Below are positions 55,046 to 63,860 of a stretch of DNA of 64,000 nt, one piece after another. This DNA comes from Paraglaciecola sp030730205 (GTDB lineage: Bacteria; Pseudomonadota; Gammaproteobacteria; Enterobacterales; Alteromonadaceae). The position numbers and the translations under genes are program-made. The first letter of the stretch is position 1. The number at the start of each line of letters is the position of its first letter. The stretch lies in contig NZ_JBGQOM010000010.1 of assembly GCF_052119645.1 (NCBI RefSeq), forward strand, positions 1 to 64,000. Direction: 5' to 3'. Under the pieces are notes generated by a model. The model worked only from the letters and a program-made list of their open reading frames with translations. It did not search any database and had not been told where the DNA came from.

Positions 55046-56095
55046 TCAGGCTTCTGTCCGCTTTTCGATAAACATGGCGTCGCCATAACTGAAAAAGCGA
55101 TATTCCTGCTCAATTGCTTGCTGATAAGCATCGAAGATATGGTGTTTGCCCGCGAATGCGCTCACCAACATAAGTAAAGTTGACTCAGACAAATGGAAAT
55201 TGGTTAAGAGTGCATCAACAATCTGAAATTCATAACCTGGGTAAATAAAAATACTGGTATCAGCAAAAAAGGGCTTTAGTGCCGTGTTTGCAGAAATTGC
55301 TGCCTGCGCCGCTGATTCGAGTGAACGAACTGAGGTAGTGCCCACTGCCACCACGCGCTTGCCAGCCGCTTTAGTTGCCACAATAGCATCAACCACTGAC
55401 TGACTGACTTCGGCGTACTCCGAATGCATTTTGTGCTCTAGTATATTATCAACTCGCACTGGCTGAAATGTGCCAGCTCCGACGTGTAAGGTCACAAATT
55501 CTATTTGTACCCCTTTGTCTTTTAACTGCTGCAAGATGCCTTCATCAAAATGTAAACCAGCAGTTGGCGCGGCGACGGCGCCTGGCACTTGGTTATACAC
55601 TGTTTGATAGCGCTCTTTATCAGAATCTTCATCCGGTCTGTCAATGTAGGGGGGAAGTGGCATATGACCAAATTTCTCTAACACAGCAAGCACTGGCTCA
55701 TCAGTCAAAAAACGCAGTTCGAAGAGTGCATCATGGCGAGCTAACATTTCAACATTTACACTGGACTCTAGTCGCAACTGACTACCTACCTTGGGTGATT
55801 TACTCGCTCGAATGTGGGCTAGTACGCGATGTTCATCGAGGATCCGCTCAACCAGTACCTCCACTTTTCCGCCTGATAGTTTTTGCCCTAACAAGCGGGC
55901 AGGGATCACACGAGTATTGTTAAACACCAATAAATCACCAGCTTCAATTAAATCGACAATGTTCTTAAATTGGCGGTGCTGAACTTCGCCACTATTACCT
56001 TGTAGGTGCATTAATCGGCTTGCACTGCGCTCAGAGGCTGGGTATCTGGCAATAAGGTGTTCAGGTAAATCAAAGCGAAAGTCGGCAAGTTTCAT
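55046..56095 (-). CDS. queA: S-adenosylmethionine:tRNA ribosyltransferase-isomerase QueA
   Basis: Turns preQ1-tRNA into epoxyqueuosine-tRNA, the step after Tgt. 349 residues; family motifs FDLPEHLIARYPASERSASR (within the first 25 residues), DLLVFNNTRVIPARLLG, VAAPTAGLHFDE and VGAGTFQPVR. First gene of the queA-tgt-yajC-secDF run. Confidence 0.97.
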   Translation of the reverse strand: MKLADFRFDLPEHLIARYPASERSASRLMHLQGNSGEVQHRQFKNIVDLIEAGDLLVFNNTRVIPARLLGQKLSGGKVEVLVERILDEHRVLAHIRASKSPKVGSQLRLESSVNVEMLARHDALFELRFLTDEPVLAVLEKFGHMPLPPYIDRPDEDSDKERYQTVYNQVPGAVAAPTAGLHFDEGILQQLKDKGVQIEFVTLHVGAGTFQPVRVDNILEHKMHSEYAEVSQSVVDAIVATKAAGKRVVAVGTTSVRSLESAAQAAISANTALKPFFADTSIFIYPGYEFQIVDALLTNFHLSESTLLMLVSAFAGKHHIFDAYQQAIEQEYRFFSYGDAMFIEKRTEA

Positions 56096-56152
56096 AGCAG
56101 TCTCTTAAAAATTAATTGTACTTTATTACGTATGTTTATCTATACATGGAAC

Positions 56153-56285
56153 CCGTTCTGGATACCCAATCACGGTTGATGTTGAAGTTTAAAAGTTTAC
56201 ACTTCTCTCACAGTTTATTTATTGACGTTTCTCCTAAGACATGACTGTTTTTGCCCGACCTCCTTTGAGTGTCGGGCTTTTTTTT
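56153..56285 (+). ncRNA. Candidate small RNA ending in an orphan terminator
   Basis: No annotated plus-strand gene lies upstream of the strong terminator at 56253-56285, since queA starts at 56095 on the other strand. TTGTAC (about 56116-56121) and TATACA (56141-56146) could form a promoter, with a long 19-base spacer. A 32-codon frame, 56146-56244, also exists but lacks a ribosome site. A short regulatory RNA fits best, but nothing in it was recognised. Confidence 0.3.
56253..56285 (+). terminator. Orphan plus-strand terminator
   Basis: GCCCGAC/GTCGGGC stem with an 11-base loop, followed by eight T. The minus-strand side continues GGGCAAAAACAG, so it is not the end of yqhA. Confidence 0.8.
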
Positions 56286-56335
56286 GCATAATTTTTTAAC
56301 CAAATCGCAGTATTTTTCGACGATTTTGCCTAACA

Positions 56336-56830
56336 CTAATGCGATATCCGCGTAATTTTATCAAGGTAGCCCATTAAAAAAGCCGAAATAACAAAGGTCA
56401 AATGCACCATCACATACCAGAATAACTTGTCATTACTGATATTGTCAGCGTTCATAAATACTTTTAACAAATGAATCGAAGAAATAGCAACGATAGAAGC
56501 GGCCACTTTATTTTTCAGTGTGCCCGAATCAACTTTACCCAGCCAACCCAGCTTTTCTTTACCTTCATCAATATCGATGCGGCTGACAAAGTTTTCGTAA
56601 CTAGAAAACATCACCATAATGAGTAGTCCACCAACCAGAGCCATATCAACTAAAGATAAAATAACCAAAATAAGATCTGTCTCCTTAATGCTGAACAAGA
56701 TCGGCACCAAATGAACAATCTCTTGGAAAAACTTTATGACCAACGCTAACAACGCTAAACTCAAACCGATATAAACAGGTGCTAATAACCAGCGCGCGTT
56801 ATACAGTATGTTTTCAATATATCTTTCCAT
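56336..56830 (-). CDS. yqhA: YqhA / UPF0114 family membrane protein
   Basis: 164 residues with hydrophobic segments at about 13-35, 50-75, 105-125 and 135-155. The UPF0114 pattern is seen in RWLLAPVYIGLSLALLALV and GGLLIMVMFSSYENFVSRID. Function unknown. Its ATG is 31 bases after the DUF6471 gene, so the two may be co-transcribed. Confidence 0.88.
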   Translation of the reverse strand: MERYIENILYNARWLLAPVYIGLSLALLALVIKFFQEIVHLVPILFSIKETDLILVILSLVDMALVGGLLIMVMFSSYENFVSRIDIDEGKEKLGWLGKVDSGTLKNKVAASIVAISSIHLLKVFMNADNISNDKLFWYVMVHLTFVISAFLMGYLDKITRISH

Positions 56831-56861
56831 TTACCACTCCCCTGCTAAACCCGTTGAATGT

Positions 56862-57152
56862 TCACTCATCTAGTTGTCGTCCCAAATCATTAAAAATATC
56901 AACAATGTCATCTCGTTCAATACGGCGCATATTAAGCACATACATGATTTGTAACAACAAATCCGCTCCCATGATGCCCTTATTTACTTTATTTCTTAAG
57001 TTGTCTGCGCTTTGATTGACCCCTATGCTGAGCAATCTATCACTGAGGTCCTGGTATTTGGTGCCGCGTTTTGACATTTCGGCTTTCAAAATACGCTGTA
57101 CAAGCTGGCGCCAATCAGCAGGACGAGGTTTGTTTTCAGTTATTGTATTCAT
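56862..57152 (-). CDS. DUF6471 domain protein
   Basis: 96 residues covering the whole DUF6471 domain: WRQLVQRILKAEMSKRGTKY, DLSDRLLSIGVNQSADNLRN and KVNKGIMGADLLLQIMYVLN. The helical layout resembles a small helix-turn-helix regulator, so DNA binding is possible but unproven. Divergent from yjfI across 196 bases that carry the yjf promoter. Confidence 0.75.
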   Translation of the reverse strand: MNTITENKPRPADWRQLVQRILKAEMSKRGTKYQDLSDRLLSIGVNQSADNLRNKVNKGIMGADLLLQIMYVLNMRRIERDDIVDIFNDLGRQLDE

Positions 57153-57256
57153 ATATATGAGTCTTTCAGGTTACGTTTCGCAATTTATTGAAACCGCTTA
57201 ATGTGACGTATAATTTACATTTAAAACAAATAATAATCAAATGTTGAAAAAATAAT

Positions 57257-57286
57257 TTGACTATTTGTTTTTTTGCTGGCTAAACT
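57257..57286 (+). promoter_or_regulatory. Promoter of the yjf operon
   Basis: TTGACT (57257-57262), 18-base spacer, TAAACT (57281-57286) with TGG two bases before it. It lies 63 bases before the yjfI ATG, which has an AGGAGAG ribosome site. Confidence 0.6.
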
Positions 57287-57292
57287 ATGGCC

Positions 57293-57317
57293 TGTGATGT
57301 CGATGATGTGCATCACA
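57293..57317 (+). promoter_or_regulatory. Inverted repeat at the yjf transcription start
   Basis: TGTGATG (57293-57299) and CATCACA (57311-57317) are complementary arms around 11 bases, placed about at +1 to +25 of the predicted promoter. A repressor bound there would block initiation. The arms recall CRP half-sites but the spacing (15 between TGTGA and TCACA, not 6) does not fit. Confidence 0.45.
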
Positions 57318-57348
57318 ACTTGGTCATACGACTTACAGGAGAGTAACC

Positions 57349-57738
57349 ATGGCATGGGATCTTAACCAACTTGAGGCCCTATTGAGTGACAACCAAGATT
57401 TGGTTGTCACTAAAGAACAAAACTGCTTGATGATCGCTAACAGTGACGGAATAGACGCGTGGTTAGCCATCAGTGGTGAGCAAATCATCGTTGAAACCTT
57501 ATTGTTCGCTAAAAGTGAAGTCAAGGATAGTGCAGCGTTAAATGAAGAAATTTTAAAAACCCACATGCTGTTCCCGCTGACAACAGTAGGAATATCGCAA
57601 GTAGGGGGGGATGAATACTACACAGCATTTGGTTCACTCAGCTCTCAGTCAAAAGCCGAAAGCATTGTCATTGAATTGAATACCCTGTTCCAGAATGTGG
57701 AAGCATTTATTGATGCTTACCAGATACATCTAAAATAA
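57349..57738 (+). CDS. yjfI: YjfI family protein (DUF2170)
   Basis: 129-residue soluble protein, DUF2170: MAWDLNQLEALLSDNQ, then GIDAWLAISGEQIIVETLLF and FPLTTVGISQVGGDEYYTAFG. Function unknown. First gene of a seven-gene plus-strand run that keeps the E. coli yjfIJKLMC order with one insertion. Confidence 0.85.
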   Translation: MAWDLNQLEALLSDNQDLVVTKEQNCLMIANSDGIDAWLAISGEQIIVETLLFAKSEVKDSAALNEEILKTHMLFPLTTVGISQVGGDEYYTAFGSLSSQSKAESIVIELNTLFQNVEAFIDAYQIHLK

Positions 57739-57752
57739 CTGAGGAAACGATT

Positions 57753-58433
57753 ATGTCAGTTTGGAGAAAATTAGTTACAGCCATTAAAGGTGGCGCAACA
57801 GAAGCAGCCCAGAGCGTGGTGGATGGTCAAGCCATTCGTATTCTTGAACAAGAAATCCGTGAAGCGAAAGACGAGTTGCGTAAGTCTGACCATGCCAGAA
57901 CCCAAATTTTGGCTAAATGTAAATTAGCGCAGCAAAAAGTAGACAGCTTGCAGGGTTCGATTGAACAGTACGAAGCTCATGCTCGTAAAGCGGTGGATAC
58001 TGATCGCCAACTGGCTCTTGATTGCGCTCAAAAAGTAGCTGAGTTAAAAGCTGAACAAGAGGCGGAAAACCAATACTTAGCGCAATTCCGCCAGTCAGAA
58101 AAGCAATTGGCAAACAATATCAGTCAAGCGAAAGCAAATTTAAAACGCCTTGAGCAACAAGTTGATATGGTCAAAGCCACTGAATCGGTACAAAAAGCCC
58201 AAGTGGCGGTGTCATCGCGTCACTTAGGTGCCAACAGTAAAATGAAAACAGCGACTGAATCGTTGCAACGTATTCAAGAAAAACAAACTTTGCGTAATGC
58301 TGAATTGCAGGCCGCTGAAGAACTTGCTGCAGATGAAAGCAGTGATGATTTAGAAAAACGCTTGGCTGCTGCAGGGATTAGGGGCAGTAAAGTGTCTGCT
58401 GATGATGAGTTAAGTCGAATATTAGGTCAATAA
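57753..58433 (+). CDS. yjfJ: PspA/IM30 family protein YjfJ
   Basis: 226 residues, almost all coiled coil. MSVWRKLVTAIKGGATEAAQ, then ILEQEIREAKDELRKSDHAR, follow the PspA/Vipp1 start. This family forms ESCRT-III-like polymers on stressed membranes. It is a PspA paralogue in the yjf context, not the pspABC operon: no pspF, B or C is nearby. 14 bases after yjfI. Confidence 0.88.
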   Translation: MSVWRKLVTAIKGGATEAAQSVVDGQAIRILEQEIREAKDELRKSDHARTQILAKCKLAQQKVDSLQGSIEQYEAHARKAVDTDRQLALDCAQKVAELKAEQEAENQYLAQFRQSEKQLANNISQAKANLKRLEQQVDMVKATESVQKAQVAVSSRHLGANSKMKTATESLQRIQEKQTLRNAELQAAEELAADESSDDLEKRLAAAGIRGSKVSADDELSRILGQ

Positions 58434-58451
58434 TAGGAGTCTTCGCGCTAA

Positions 58452-59513
58452 ATGGTTAGCAGAAAACTTCGTAAACTTATAACGAGAGTATTTTCGGAGA
58501 TGCGCTGGTACACCATTGTACTGGCGCTTGCTTTTTATGCCGCAAGTACTTGGATATTATTATGGTTAGCGGATGAGAAAGCTCTCATTCAAAGTACTGA
58601 TTTTATTTATTGGCTTGTAGTAACAGGCTCCACTGTCGGTTATGGTGATTTTTCTCCTTCTACCGAAGCGGGTAAGTATCTCGTCGCTTTTTACGTCATT
58701 CCTTTAGGTCTCAGTATTTTTGCTTTAGTCTTAGGCCGCGTTGCCAATTGGGTTTCAAATCAGTGGCAAAAAGGAGCAAGAGGTTTGAAAGATTTAGATA
58801 TTGAAGATCACATACTCGTTTTAGGCTGGAACGGGCACCGCACCTTACGATTATTAAAATTACTGCTGCGCGAACGGGCCTCAGTAGAGGGTAATCCCGC
58901 TATTGTGTTATGTGTCAGGGCCGATATTACCAACCCTTTGCCGGACGAAATTGAGTTTGTCAAAGTCTCCACCTTTAGTAATGACATCGATATGGACAGA
59001 GCATGTGTGGCAAGCGCAAAAGTCATTTTGATGGATAACCCTGAAGATGATCTCACCATGACCACCGCCCTTTATTGCAGTCAGCGCAACCCAAATGCAC
59101 AAATGGTGGCTTATTTTAATGACGAAAGCTTAGTTCCTTTATTACAAAGACACTGCCCGAATATTGAGTGCACCCCGAGCGTGGCAGTAGAAATGCTAGC
59201 AAAGGCCGCGTTTGATCCCGGTTCTAGTTTGTTGCATCACGATTTGCTGGATGTGGATGAAGGCAATGCCCAATATTCTGTTACCCTACCCTCTGATATT
59301 CCGCCAATTAAAATCGCGCAATTATTTATGGGTTTAAAAAGAGACTATCGAGCAACCCTGATTGGTCTAGCGCGAGCCAACGACAAGCTGTCAATTCAGG
59401 TAAACCCAGATTTATCCGAAGATGTATTTGGCGATGATAAGATTTTTTACATTGCTGATGAAAGAATCCAAAAGTTTGATTGGCAGGCCTTTGTAGGAGA
59501 AACCTATGTTTAG
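58452..59513 (+). CDS. Two-helix potassium channel with RCK-type domain
   Basis: 353 residues. Two membrane helices (about 16-38 and 76-100) flank a pore loop with selectivity filter TVGYGDF at 61-67. The cytoplasmic part from about 115 begins HILVLGWNGH, a TrkA-N-like Rossmann motif with a changed glycine pattern. It probably conducts K+ and senses a ligand. It sits between yjfJ and yjfK, where E. coli has no gene, and overlaps yjfK by 8 bases. Confidence 0.87.
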   Translation: MVSRKLRKLITRVFSEMRWYTIVLALAFYAASTWILLWLADEKALIQSTDFIYWLVVTGSTVGYGDFSPSTEAGKYLVAFYVIPLGLSIFALVLGRVANWVSNQWQKGARGLKDLDIEDHILVLGWNGHRTLRLLKLLLRERASVEGNPAIVLCVRADITNPLPDEIEFVKVSTFSNDIDMDRACVASAKVILMDNPEDDLTMTTALYCSQRNPNAQMVAYFNDESLVPLLQRHCPNIECTPSVAVEMLAKAAFDPGSSLLHHDLLDVDEGNAQYSVTLPSDIPPIKIAQLFMGLKRDYRATLIGLARANDKLSIQVNPDLSEDVFGDDKIFYIADERIQKFDWQAFVGETYV

Positions 59514-60150
59514 CCGTTTGTTTGGTAAAAAAGCCCCAGAAAAAGCAAAAACGCCAGAGATTATGGGTCTGTATTTGGGCGGTTCATTTCAAATAGAACC
59601 CTTGAAGCTGCGAGTATTAGAGCCACAATTAGTCATGAACAAGGCCGCTTCAACTCATATTATTCAAGCGGTAGGCGAAGTGAATCTCGACACTGGCGGT
59701 AAAATTTTGCGTTTTTACACTGACGACGATGCGTTTTTACAAGTTATTTTAGACGGCGGTGACACTGAGAGTCACATTACCGATGTAAAGCTGTGGTACT
59801 TTTATGAGACGAAAACCGTTGGTAGTGATAAACAGTGGGAAACGCTTATTAATGAAGGCATTTCACAAGCTCATTATAATGTTGAGGGATATCAGTTTTC
59901 GAGGGTGTGGGAAGCCATTGGCGATAAGTCCCCCCCCGTAGCAATGACTGAGCGTACCTACGAAGAAGATGGCGATGTCAGCGAAACCGACCAATTTGTG
60001 ATGCTTTATGAACGCGCCTTGGATGACGACCAAGTTGAAACCTTGCTGGTTTGTGGTGAAGAAAAGTTGATAAACGGCAATTTTGATCGCTGTTTAGTGC
60101 TAAGCACAGGCTTCAACCTGACCCAAGGTGATATAACAATCAACGGATAA
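59506..60150 (+). CDS. yjfK: YjfK family protein (DUF2491)
   Basis: 214-residue soluble protein, DUF2491: MGLYLGGSFQIEPLKLRVLE, then LWYFYETKTVGSDKQWE and VAMTERTYEEDG. Function unknown. Its ATG overlaps the end of the channel gene, suggesting coupled translation. Confidence 0.85.
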   Translation: MFSRLFGKKAPEKAKTPEIMGLYLGGSFQIEPLKLRVLEPQLVMNKAASTHIIQAVGEVNLDTGGKILRFYTDDDAFLQVILDGGDTESHITDVKLWYFYETKTVGSDKQWETLINEGISQAHYNVEGYQFSRVWEAIGDKSPPVAMTERTYEEDGDVSETDQFVMLYERALDDDQVETLLVCGEEKLINGNFDRCLVLSTGFNLTQGDITING

Positions 60151-60187
60151 TGCCCCAACAAAATATAGACAGCTAAGAGGAATACAC

Positions 60188-60604
60188 ATGGACACGATAT
60201 TACATTCAATTGCAGGCTTGGGAAATTTTGCTTTATATTTTGCGATTTCCATTGCCTTGTTGTTTGTCTTCAAAATTATCTATGCTTTTGTCACACCACA
60301 CGATGAGTGGAAACTGGTTAAAGAAGACAAAAATATCGCCGCTGCCGTTGGTTTCGGTGGTGCGATGATAGGTTTTAGTATTGCCTTAGCAGGTGCCGCG
60401 ACCAATTCCTTATCGTTGATTGATTTTATCATCTGGGGGATCGTGGCCATATTGGCTCAATCTGTTGCCTTTGCTTTGCTTCGCTTTACCTTTATGCCCA
60501 AAATTGCTGAACGCATCAATCAAAACGAAGTGTCTGCAGGAACCATGTTAGCGGCAATGTCGATTTCAGTAGGGCTGCTAAACGCTGCCTGCATGACCTA
60601 CTAG
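60188..60604 (+). CDS. yjfL: YjfL family membrane protein (DUF350)
   Basis: 138 residues, four membrane helices. DUF350 signs: NIAAAVGFGGAMIGFSIALAG and SAGTMLAAMSISVGLLNAACM. Function unknown. AAGAGGAA ribosome site before the ATG. Confidence 0.87.
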   Translation: MDTILHSIAGLGNFALYFAISIALLFVFKIIYAFVTPHDEWKLVKEDKNIAAAVGFGGAMIGFSIALAGAATNSLSLIDFIIWGIVAILAQSVAFALLRFTFMPKIAERINQNEVSAGTMLAAMSISVGLLNAACMTY

Positions 60605-60612
60605 GAGGGTTT

Positions 60613-61227
60613 ATGCCAGCTACGCTTAAACGCTCAAAGTCTATTAATCTGTCTAGAATGCGCAAAGGGTTTACCGTTAAGCCTTTGGCCTTAGGTATTG
60701 CCGCCATTTTTTTAAGTGCATGTGGCGAAGAAAAACAAGACGCGACCATTTACACCAATGCAGATGAGTGTGCCCAAGCCAATCCAGGTATGGTTGAACA
60801 ATGCAACACCGCCTATCAAGACGCACTTGTTGAAGCACAGCGCACCGGGCCAAAGTACGCTTCAGCCAGAGATTGTGAAGCAGAATTTGGGGCAAATCAG
60901 TGCCAAGTAGTACGCCAAGAAAGTGGCTCTTTTTTTATGCCCTTCATGGCCGGTTACATGTTAAGTAATTTACTATCGCCTCGCGGTTATTATAGCCAGC
61001 CAATGTATACCTCTTACTCACCCTACTCTTCGTATCGAAATCGCTGGGTTGGCTCAGATGGTTATGATTTTGGTGACACCCGCAAACGCAATATGCGGGT
61101 TAATAAAGACGCCTTTAAAGCAAAACCTGCGGTCAGTAAAACCATGAGCCGAGGCGGTTTTGGTAGCAGTGTAAGAGCAAAATCTAGTTGGGGTAGCAGC
61201 TCATCAAAAAGTAGTTGGGGCAGCTAA
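60613..61227 (+). CDS. yjfM: YjfM/YgiB family lipoprotein (DUF1190)
   Basis: 204 residues with a lipobox LSAC near residue 36 after a hydrophobic stretch, so a lipoprotein. Conserved cysteines: DECAQANP, EQCNTAY, RDCEAEFG and NQCQ. The C-terminus is Ser/Gly/Lys-rich with repeated SSWGS. Pairs with yjfC, as ygiB pairs with ygiC in E. coli. Confidence 0.85.
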   Translation: MPATLKRSKSINLSRMRKGFTVKPLALGIAAIFLSACGEEKQDATIYTNADECAQANPGMVEQCNTAYQDALVEAQRTGPKYASARDCEAEFGANQCQVVRQESGSFFMPFMAGYMLSNLLSPRGYYSQPMYTSYSPYSSYRNRWVGSDGYDFGDTRKRNMRVNKDAFKAKPAVSKTMSRGGFGSSVRAKSSWGSSSSKSSWGS

Positions 61228-61242
61228 TAATAGCGTTTATTT

Positions 61243-62406
61243 ATGCTTAGAGTAGACATTCAGGAAAGGGATAATTGGCGTAAAAAAGCCTCTGAGTTTG
61301 GTTTTACGTTCCATACCATGCAAGGCGAGCCCTATTGGGATGAGAGCGCCTATTACCAATTTACTCTCAAACAAATAGAAAAAGATCTTGAAGATCCCAC
61401 CGAAGAAATTCACCAACTGTGTTTGGCTGTGGTCGACCACGTCGTCAACGACGATGCATGGCTAAAGAAGTTTCAAATACCGGAATTGTTTTGGCAACCT
61501 ATCTTAGATTCTTGGACCAATAGAGACCCGAGTCTTTATTCGCGTTTAGATTTTGCTTACGACGGAAACGGCCCAGCTAAATTATTTGAAAACAACGCAG
61601 ATACCCCCACCTCTTTATATGAGTCAGGCTTTTGGCAGTGGCTGTGGTTAGAAGAGCAAGTAGACAAAGGCAAGCTCAGTAGGCGAGCGGATCAGTTTAA
61701 TTCTTTACAAGAAAAACTGATTAACCAGTTTGCTAAAATGGCCAAGCATTATGCAATTGATTCAATGCATTTTGCTTGCTGCAAAGACACAGTAGAAGAC
61801 AGAGGCACCGTGCAATATTTACAAGACTGCGCGTCAGAGGCGGGGCTCATCAGTCAATTTGTGTTTATTGAAGATATTGGCATCAGTGAAAGTGAGCACT
61901 TTACCGATTTGAACGACTGCGTCATTGATACATTATTTAAACTGTATCCGTGGGAATTTATGCAAAGAGAAGCGTTTGCTTCCTTCATTATACCTGCCCA
62001 AGTCAATTGGATAGAGCCTTTATGGAAGTCGATCTTGTCAAATAAAGCCCTATTACCCATGTTATGGAAACTGTTTCCTAATCATCCCAATCTACTCCCT
62101 TCATATTTTGAAGATGAATTACACTTGGCAAAAGAGCAAAAGCTGGTTAAAAAGCCTTTGTTCTCCCGTGAAGGCGCCAATATCAGCGTAATAGAACAAG
62201 GTCGCACCACAATTGAAGGGCAAGGCCCCTATGGCCAAGAAGGCTTTATTTATCAAGCCTTTCACGCCTTACCTACCTTCAGTCAAAATCATACATTAAT
62301 CGGCTCATGGTTAGTGGATGACAAACCTGCAGGTATCTCGATTCGCGAAGATAAATCACTTATTACCCAAGATTTATCGCGGTATTTACCCCATATTATT
62401 TTGTGA
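61243..62406 (+). CDS. yjfC: Glutathionylspermidine synthase-like ATP-grasp protein YjfC
   Basis: 387 residues matching the C-terminal synthetase domain of glutathionylspermidine synthase, without an amidase domain. Motifs: FAYDGNGPAKLFENNADTP, split by the core, WKLFPNHPNLLPSYF and KKPLFSREGANIS. It probably ligates an amine to a peptide or glutathione-like acid; substrate unknown. Last gene of the yjf run. Confidence 0.88.
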   Translation: MLRVDIQERDNWRKKASEFGFTFHTMQGEPYWDESAYYQFTLKQIEKDLEDPTEEIHQLCLAVVDHVVNDDAWLKKFQIPELFWQPILDSWTNRDPSLYSRLDFAYDGNGPAKLFENNADTPTSLYESGFWQWLWLEEQVDKGKLSRRADQFNSLQEKLINQFAKMAKHYAIDSMHFACCKDTVEDRGTVQYLQDCASEAGLISQFVFIEDIGISESEHFTDLNDCVIDTLFKLYPWEFMQREAFASFIIPAQVNWIEPLWKSILSNKALLPMLWKLFPNHPNLLPSYFEDELHLAKEQKLVKKPLFSREGANISVIEQGRTTIEGQGPYGQEGFIYQAFHALPTFSQNHTLIGSWLVDDKPAGISIREDKSLITQDLSRYLPHIIL

Positions 62407-62482
62407 CAATTTGACACTGCTTTTAAATGCAAATGCGCTCAAAATATAAAACAAGTCAGCAAACGGTATTGAACTCTGTAAC

Positions 62483-63049
62483 ATGAATCTACGTTGGAAA
62501 AATCTAGACACTAAGCAACAAATAAAGTGGGTAGTAACGGTAATAGCGCTCGTTTCGGCTATTGAAATTATTAACCTGTTAAGTGCAAGGGCGCTCAATC
62601 AATTTGGTAATATCCCGCGCTATGTTCCGGGTTTAAAAGGTATTATCTTTGGTCCATTTTTACATGGCAGCTTGCAGCATTTTTTTTCTAATATTATTCC
62701 TTTGGCTATTTTTACCTACCTAACCTTGCAATACGGTACAAAACGATACTGGCTTGTTACCCTTTGGATCATAGTGTTGTCTGGCATCTTAGTGTGGCTA
62801 TTTGGCCGCTCCGCTAGTCATATCGGTGCCAGCGGACTCATTTACGGTTATTTTGGGTTTTTATTGGTCGCGGGCTTTTTGAGCAAAAGTTTTAAATTGT
62901 TGATCATCTCGTTAGTTGTCGCCTTCTTTTACGGAGGACTCATTTTTGGAGTGATGCCAACCAGTTCATTTGTGTCTTGGGAGTCACATTTGTTTGGCTT
63001 TATCACGGGCATCATAGCCGCGAAATTATGGGCAAAGCCTACAAATTAA
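62483..63049 (+). CDS. Rhomboid family intramembrane serine protease
   Basis: 188 residues, six membrane helices. HGSLQHFFSNIIPL near 65-78 matches the rhomboid H/N helix; catalytic Ser in HIGASGLIYG (near 117) and catalytic His in WESHLFGFITG (near 168). Cuts membrane proteins; target unknown. 76 bases after yjfC, so possibly a separate transcript. Confidence 0.88.
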   Translation: MNLRWKNLDTKQQIKWVVTVIALVSAIEIINLLSARALNQFGNIPRYVPGLKGIIFGPFLHGSLQHFFSNIIPLAIFTYLTLQYGTKRYWLVTLWIIVLSGILVWLFGRSASHIGASGLIYGYFGFLLVAGFLSKSFKLLIISLVVAFFYGGLIFGVMPTSSFVSWESHLFGFITGIIAAKLWAKPTN

Positions 63050-63138
63050 TCCTAGCGATTAACTAAAAGTTTTAATAGGTCTGGTACAACAAAAAACCTA
63101 TAATGAAAAGGTAATTAGCGTTGTTAAATAGGTATTCA

Positions 63139-63840
63139 ATGAGCGAAAAGAACGAAAAGAAACCAGGAGGAATGTTAGGTAATTTAGCCTTCAACATCAT
63201 AATTCCTGTATTGATTATGACCAAACTCAGCGGTGAAGATAGCCTCGGGCCCGCTTGGAGTATTGTAGTGGCGTTAATATTTCCTATTGGCTTTGGTTTA
63301 TGGGATTTAAAACAATCGGGCAAAGTAAACGCTTTCTCGGTACTTGGCATCGTCAGTGTCATACTCACAGGTGGTATTAGCTTATTGAAATTGCCTGCTG
63401 AATACATCGCAATAAAAGAGGCGGCGATCCCAGCGCTGATTGGATTAGCAGTATTAATCACTCAACGTACTAGTAAACCCTTGCTCAAAGTACTTGTGCT
63501 GAATGAGCAGATTGTAAATTGGCACAATCTCAATCAGTCTCTTGCGGCATGCGGTAAATCAGCCTTGTTCGAAAAGAAGCTGGCTATTGGCTCTTATATT
63601 GTTGCGGGTTCGTTTTTTATGTCCTCAGCACTGAACTATATTTTAGCAAAAGTCATACTCGTTAGCCCTCCTGGAAGTACTGAGTACACCGAAGAGCTTG
63701 GCCATATGACGGCCTTGAGTTACCCCGTTATCGTTATTCCTAGCATGGTTATGTTACTTGGGGCGCTATGGTACGTGTTTTCGCAAATCAAAAAGTTAAC
63801 TGGACAAGATCTCGATCACTTCTTAGTGGATGGAAAATAA
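63139..63840 (+). CDS. VC0807-family multi-pass membrane protein
   Basis: 233 residues from ATG 63139 (MSEKNEKKPGGMLGN). The frame opens six codons earlier at TTG, without a ribosome site. About six membrane helices; typical stretches GNLAFNIIIPVLIMTKLSG and SSALNYILAKVILVSPPG. The family is annotated only as VC0807-like; a transport role is a guess. Confidence 0.75.
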   Translation: MSEKNEKKPGGMLGNLAFNIIIPVLIMTKLSGEDSLGPAWSIVVALIFPIGFGLWDLKQSGKVNAFSVLGIVSVILTGGISLLKLPAEYIAIKEAAIPALIGLAVLITQRTSKPLLKVLVLNEQIVNWHNLNQSLAACGKSALFEKKLAIGSYIVAGSFFMSSALNYILAKVILVSPPGSTEYTEELGHMTALSYPVIVIPSMVMLLGALWYVFSQIKKLTGQDLDHFLVDGK

Positions 63841-63860
63841 TACGAAAAAATAGCACATAT

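Noticed and set aside
56146..56244. 32-codon small protein gene
   Set aside because: No ribosome site, and the ATG overlaps the likely -10 box.
57277..57292. Sigma-54 promoter (GG-N10-GC) before yjfI, expected for a PspA-like gene
   Set aside because: GG and GC have the right spacing, but the flanking bases fit TGGCAC-N5-TTGC poorly and a much better sigma-70 promoter overlaps it.
57293..57317. CRP binding site
   Set aside because: TGTGA and TCACA are 15 bases apart instead of 6.
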